Shown: positions 6,778 to 9,570 of the stretch, one piece after another
How positions within the stretch are numbered: the stretch's first letter is position 1
Layout of the letters: each line of letters begins with the position of its first letter
DNA from: DALYJJ01 sp031969915
Lineage (GTDB): Bacteria > Acidobacteriota > Terriglobia > Bryobacterales > Bryobacteraceae
Assembly (NCBI GenBank): GCA_031969915.1
Contig: DALYJJ010000197.1
Coordinates: 1 to 9,570 of the forward strand
DNA: 9,570 nt
Direction: 5' to 3'
Translations under genes and position numbers: made by a program
Notes under the pieces: model-generated
Told to the model about the DNA's origin: nothing
Databases searched by the model: none
The model's input: only the letters and a program-made list of their open reading frames with translations

Positions 6778-7490
6778 GACAGTAGCACCAGAGACACCAT
6801 TTCCACCACCTGGCCGGTGGCGCCCATGCAATCGCCCGTGACGCCGCCCAAGCGGGCGTGAAACCAGGCGCGGGCCACCAGGACCACCGCCCCGGCTGCG
6901 CCGGCGAGGACCACGCCGGCCATCGGCCCGCACAGGAACGACGCAGCCAGCGCCTGCACGATCACCGCGGCGGCGACAGGCGTGGTGAGCCCGGACATGA
7001 AGACGGTCCCGATGCCTTCGCCGTAGGGGCGCGAAGCCCATCCGAGGAGCACCATCGAGGCGCGCGAGAGCGCCAGCGCGGCCACCAGTTTCGGCGTGAC
7101 GGGCGGAGGCAGCGCGGCGACGGCGTTCCACCGGACGAGAACGCTGACCACGATCGCGGCCGCCCCGTAAGTGCCCACGCGGCTGTCCTCCATGATGGCG
7201 GCGATGCGCTCCGGGGTACGGCCCGCGCGTACGCCGTCGGCAACATCTCCCAGTCCGTCTTCATGCAGCGCGCCCGTAACCAGGATCCAGACGACGACCA
7301 CCAGCAGCGCGGCGAACGGGACGTGAGGACGAAGCGCTTCGTAGACGGCGGCGCCGAGGAGGCCGAGCCAGGCGCCCACGATCGGAAAGAAAACCGCCGC
7401 GCGCCCGGGCGGAACCGTCTCGCCGCGAATGGGCAGAACGGTGAGAAACTGGATCGCGCCGAGGACGGAGCGGACAGCCGCACCGGCCAT
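6756..7490 (-). CDS. cobS: Adenosylcobinamide-GDP ribazoletransferase (cobalamin synthase)
   Basis: CobS joins adenosylcobinamide-GDP to alpha-ribazole (or its phosphate), making adenosylcobalamin (phosphate) in the inner membrane. At 244 residues it has the family length. The conserved acidic motif HEDGLGDVADG is at 76-86, probably coordinating the metal ion. MEDSRVGTYG (100-109) and GGVTGDCMGATGQ (215-227) are the other signature blocks. Several hydrophobic segments (about 36-52, 58-74, 108-126, 172-187 and 190-207) are consistent with a polytopic membrane protein. Its ATG overlaps the cobU stop by one base (TAATG), and its 3' end overlaps cobC by 22 nt, placing it in the middle of a coupled set. 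Confidence 0.96.
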   Translation of the reverse strand: MAGAAVRSVLGAIQFLTVLPIRGETVPPGRAAVFFPIVGAWLGLLGAAVYEALRPHVPFAALLVVVVWILVTGALHEDGLGDVADGVRAGRTPERIAAIMEDSRVGTYGAAAIVVSVLVRWNAVAALPPPVTPKLVAALALSRASMVLLGWASRPYGEGIGTVFMSGLTTPVAAAVIVQALAASFLCGPMAGVVLAGAAGAVVLVARAWFHARLGGVTGDCMGATGQVVEMVSLVLLSCAACTS

Positions 7491-7999
7491 TACTTCACCC
7501 GGAGCGGGCAGCCGAACGCCATCCAGTACACGCGCTCGGACACCTCCGCGATGCGCTGATTCAGGCGGCCGACTTCATCGCGATACCGGCGCGCGAGTTC
7601 GTTCTCCGGCACAATGCCGCAACCCACCTCGTTGGTGACGAAGACGATGCCTGCCCGCGAAGCGGCGGCCGCGCTCACCAGGCGGTCCATTTCTTCGGCC
7701 AGGTCGAGCTTGCCGGCGAGCATGTGGTTGCTCACCCAGAGCGTCAGGCAATCGACCACGAAGGCGTCGAAGTGTTTGTGCCGCCGCTCCAGCAACTCCG
7801 CCACTTCGAAGGGTTCTTCGAGCGTGACGAAGCTCTTGTCCCGCTCCAGGCGGTGATTGTCGATCCGGGCGCGCATTTCGTCGTCACCCGCCTGGGCGGT
7901 GGCGACGAACGCCAACCGCCGGCCATGCAATTGCGCGAGCGCCAAAGCGTACCTGCTCTTGCCGCTGCGCGCGCCTCCACCAACCAGTATCAGAGCCAC
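7490..7999 (-). CDS. cobU: Adenosylcobinamide kinase / adenosylcobinamide-phosphate guanylyltransferase
   Basis: CobU (called CobP in aerobic pathways) phosphorylates adenosylcobinamide and then transfers GMP to it, giving adenosylcobinamide-GDP for CobS. The protein is 169 residues from a GTG start at 7999. The start is supported by GGAG 6 nt upstream, inside the end of btuC, and by its position just before the first strand. The P-loop GGARSGKS is at 8-15. The DDEMRARIDNHR block (39-50) contains H49, the likely histidine of the family's RIxxH segment, where GMP is attached. CLTLWVSN (84-91) and VTNEVGCGIVPEN (121-133) are further family signatures, followed by YRDEVGRLNQ (139-148). The frame is open upstream to 8521, but that extension lies inside btuC and has no family features. 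The gene overlaps btuC by 10 nt and cobS by 1 nt. Confidence 0.95.
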   Translation of the reverse strand: MALILVGGGARSGKSRYALALAQLHGRRLAFVATAQAGDDEMRARIDNHRLERDKSFVTLEEPFEVAELLERRHKHFDAFVVDCLTLWVSNHMLAGKLDLAEEMDRLVSAAAASRAGIVFVTNEVGCGIVPENELARRYRDEVGRLNQRIAEVSERVYWMAFGCPLRVK

Positions 8000-8997
8000 A
8001 AGCTTCTCCGCCTCGAGCGCAGCAGCCAGATGAAGAAGGGCCCTCCGACCAGCGCGGTGATCACGCCCACGGGAACTTCCGTGGGCGCCAGGATCACGCG
8101 CGCCAACGTATCGCAGAGAGTCAGGAATGCCGCGCCTACCAGGAATGAACAGGGAATCAACAAACGGTGATCCGCGCCCAGCCGCATGCGCAGGGCGTGG
8201 GGAACGATGAGACCGACGAATCCGATGGGGCCGGTGAGCGTGGTGACCGCGCCCGTGAGCGCAGACCCGGCGAGAAACCCGGCACGCATCAACCACTGCA
8301 CGTTGACACCGTGCGAGGCCGCCCACTCTTCGCCGACGGCCAGCAGGTTCCAGTCCGATGCTCTCCAGAAAATCAAAGCGAGCGGCGGCGCCACCGCCAC
8401 CGAGAGCCAGAGCAGAGTCCGATATTCCACTGCCTCGATTGACCCCATCAACCAACGGGTGATGGCGACCGATTGCGTGAAGCTGGCCACATTCTGCAAG
8501 AAAAGAATGACCGCCAGGCACACGCTATTCATCGTGACGCCGGACAACAGTAACGTAAAAGATGACATGCGGCGGCCCTCGGAAGCAACCGCCACCACGG
8601 CGAGCAGGGCCAGGGCCGCGCCGGCGAAAGCAGCCACCCAGATGGCGGGTAGGTGAGCGACCAACTGCAGGCCGGCGCAGATGGCCACCACCGCGCCGAG
8701 CGAGGCGCCGCTCGAAACGCCCAGGATGTCGGGCGTAGCCAGCGAATCGCGAAGCAGGGCCTGAAACAACAGGCCGGCGACGGCGAGGCTGCCGCCGGCG
8801 AGCATGGCGAGGAGCACGCGGGGAAGGCGCGCGGAGAAGAGAATCACGCGATCCGTGGAGTCGGCGGTGAAGGCCTGCCGGAGGTCGATGGAAGTGGACC
8901 CGATCAGGGGAGCGGCGACGAGCACGAACAACAGCGCGGCCGCGGAGACGGCCACGGCGCGCCCGAGCGTCTTAGGCGTGGCCTGTTTCACGACCAT
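7990..8997 (-). CDS. btuC: FecCD-family ABC permease, probable cobalamin/corrinoid importer
   Basis: This 335-residue inner-membrane permease has the FecCD/BtuC fold of about ten membrane helices. A first hydrophobic segment is at about 13-33. The family blocks follow: ARLPRVLLAMLAGGS (56-70), LLRDSLATPDILGVSSGA (81-98), GPIGFVGLIVPHALR (256-270) and TEVPVGVITALVGGPFF (306-322). The cytoplasmic segment around GEEWAASHGVN (222-232) is the usual coupling loop that touches the ATPase. The protein ends in a basic tail (RSRRRSLW). The FecCD family also serves siderophores and haem, so the corrinoid assignment rests on the flanking cob genes. The gene overlaps the upstream ATPase gene by 26 nt and cobU by 10 nt. 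A GTG two codons after the ATG is an alternative start. Confidence 0.9.
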   Translation of the reverse strand: MVVKQATPKTLGRAVAVSAAALLFVLVAAPLIGSTSIDLRQAFTADSTDRVILFSARLPRVLLAMLAGGSLAVAGLLFQALLRDSLATPDILGVSSGASLGAVVAICAGLQLVAHLPAIWVAAFAGAALALLAVVAVASEGRRMSSFTLLLSGVTMNSVCLAVILFLQNVASFTQSVAITRWLMGSIEAVEYRTLLWLSVAVAPPLALIFWRASDWNLLAVGEEWAASHGVNVQWLMRAGFLAGSALTGAVTTLTGPIGFVGLIVPHALRMRLGADHRLLIPCSFLVGAAFLTLCDTLARVILAPTEVPVGVITALVGGPFFIWLLRSRRRSLWL

Positions 8998-9570
8998 AGA
9001 CGATCCAGCCGCGGCCGTCGCCGGGATCGACGGTTTGCACGTCGACAGCGAACACGTCGCGAATGCGGGCTGCGGTGAGCACTTGTTCGGGAGGGCCGTC
9101 GGCGGCGACCCCGCCGCGCGCCAGAAGCACGACGCGGTCTGAGTAGGTCGCGGCCAGATTCAGATCGTGTGTGACGGCGACGATCAGGCGGCCGTCCGCG
9201 GCGAGCTGCCGCAAGAGGCGGTAAAGCGAGATCTGGTGATGCAGGTCGAGGAAGGTCGCGGGCTCGTCGAGCAGCAGCACGGAGGCGTCCTGTGCGAGCG
9301 CACTGGCGAGAATCACGCGCTGGCGTTCGCCGCCGCTGAGCGCGCGGAAATCGCGCCCGCGGAACTCCAGGGTGTCGGTGAATGCCATCGCGCTCTCGAC
9401 GCGAGCGAGGTCCTCGGGCGATTCGAAGAGGCCGTCGCAGTGTGGGGTTCGGCCCATCATCACTACCTGCTCAGCGGTGAACGGAAACTCCAGCCGGAGC
9501 GCCTGCGGGACCACCGCCACGCGCCGGGCGAAGGCGCGGGCCAGGTCGCCGGTGCCGCCGGCGATGTCCA
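8972..9570 (-). CDS. btuD: ABC transporter ATPase, probable cobalamin importer subunit, N-terminus cut by the window edge
   Basis: Of this minus-strand frame 198 residues are visible, and it runs off the right edge, so the N-terminus with Walker A is missing (about 50-70 residues, judged from the family's usual ~250-270). Counting from the first complete codon at the edge, the Q-loop is VVPQ (19-22), the ABC signature LSGGERQ is at 77-83, Walker B VLLLDEP is at 97-103, followed by the D-loop FLD, and the switch histidine is in VTHDLN (132-137, H134). These make it a functional-looking ATPase of the FecE/BtuD type. It would power the BtuC permease to import corrinoids. A GTG at 9520 is an internal codon, since the homology continues upstream through DLARAFARRVAVVPQ. 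It is the first visible gene of the operon; a periplasmic binding protein or regulator may lie upstream. Confidence 0.9.
   Translation of the reverse strand, partial: DIAGGTGDLARAFARRVAVVPQALRLEFPFTAEQVVMMGRTPHCDGLFESPEDLARVESAMAFTDTLEFRGRDFRALSGGERQRVILASALAQDASVLLLDEPATFLDLHHQISLYRLLRQLAADGRLIVAVTHDLNLAATYSDRVVLLARGGVAADGPPEQVLTAARIRDVFAVDVQTVDPGDGRGWIVYGRETGHA

Noticed and set aside
5107..6861. A 584-codon plus-strand frame across cobT, cobC and the end of cobS
   Set aside because: It is antisense to three well-supported enzymes whose catalytic motifs are intact, and its product is His/Arg/Ala/Gly-rich with no domain.
6778..7131. N-terminal extension of the cobC frame
   Set aside because: It is Arg/Gly-rich shadow sequence inside cobS, and the phosphatase domain begins at the ATG at 6777.
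8000..8521. N-terminal extension of the cobU frame
   Set aside because: The extension lies inside btuC in another frame, and family features begin exactly at the GTG at 7999, which has a good ribosome-binding site.

Overview
The window looks like a chromosomal piece of a GC-rich Acidobacteriota genome, perhaps of the Solibacter/Bryobacter type. The clues are a very large Oar-like TonB-dependent transporter with an N-terminal carboxypeptidase-regulatory domain, a secreted TPR protein, and a CHRD-domain protein, all common in that phylum. The taxonomic call is inference; no rRNA or other marker gene is present. I see no transposase, tRNA, rRNA, CRISPR array or phage gene.

Left part (1-4499). 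A secreted TPR protein on the minus strand runs off the left edge (1-684). Upstream of it, also on the minus strand, is an 1102-residue TonB-dependent outer-membrane receptor-like gene (854-4162). A strong intrinsic terminator (800-830) lies between the two. The receptor has a plausible sigma70-type promoter (4221-4248) and a short leader carrying a perfect 8-bp dyad (4188-4207). The 337-bp gap 4163-4499 is the divergent control region for the receptor and the plus-strand CHRD gene.

Middle (4500-5121). One plus-strand gene encodes an exported CHRD-domain protein that ends in ten consecutive aspartates and an RG/KG-rich tail. It converges on the end of cobT across 31 bp, with a GC-rich inverted repeat at the junction.

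Right part (5122-9570). A compact minus-strand cobalamin operon reads btuD (truncated by the right edge), btuC, cobU, cobS, cobC, cobT. The first five genes overlap one another by 26, 10, 1 and 22 nt, which suggests translational coupling. cobT follows after 93 bp. Together they would import corrinoids through the inner membrane (BtuCD), activate adenosylcobinamide to its GDP form (CobU), activate the lower-ligand base (CobT), join the two (CobS) and remove the phosphate (CobC). This is the nucleotide-loop assembly and salvage half of B12 synthesis. No corrin-ring genes, btuB, btuF or cobalamin riboswitch are visible; they could lie beyond the right edge.

The window is mostly conventional. 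The points worth a second look are the regulatory dyad before the TonB receptor, a tiny ORF overlapping the cobT start, the poly-Asp tail of the CHRD protein, and an apparent breakdown of the TPR reading frame in the first ~75 bases. I found no convincing undescribed system.
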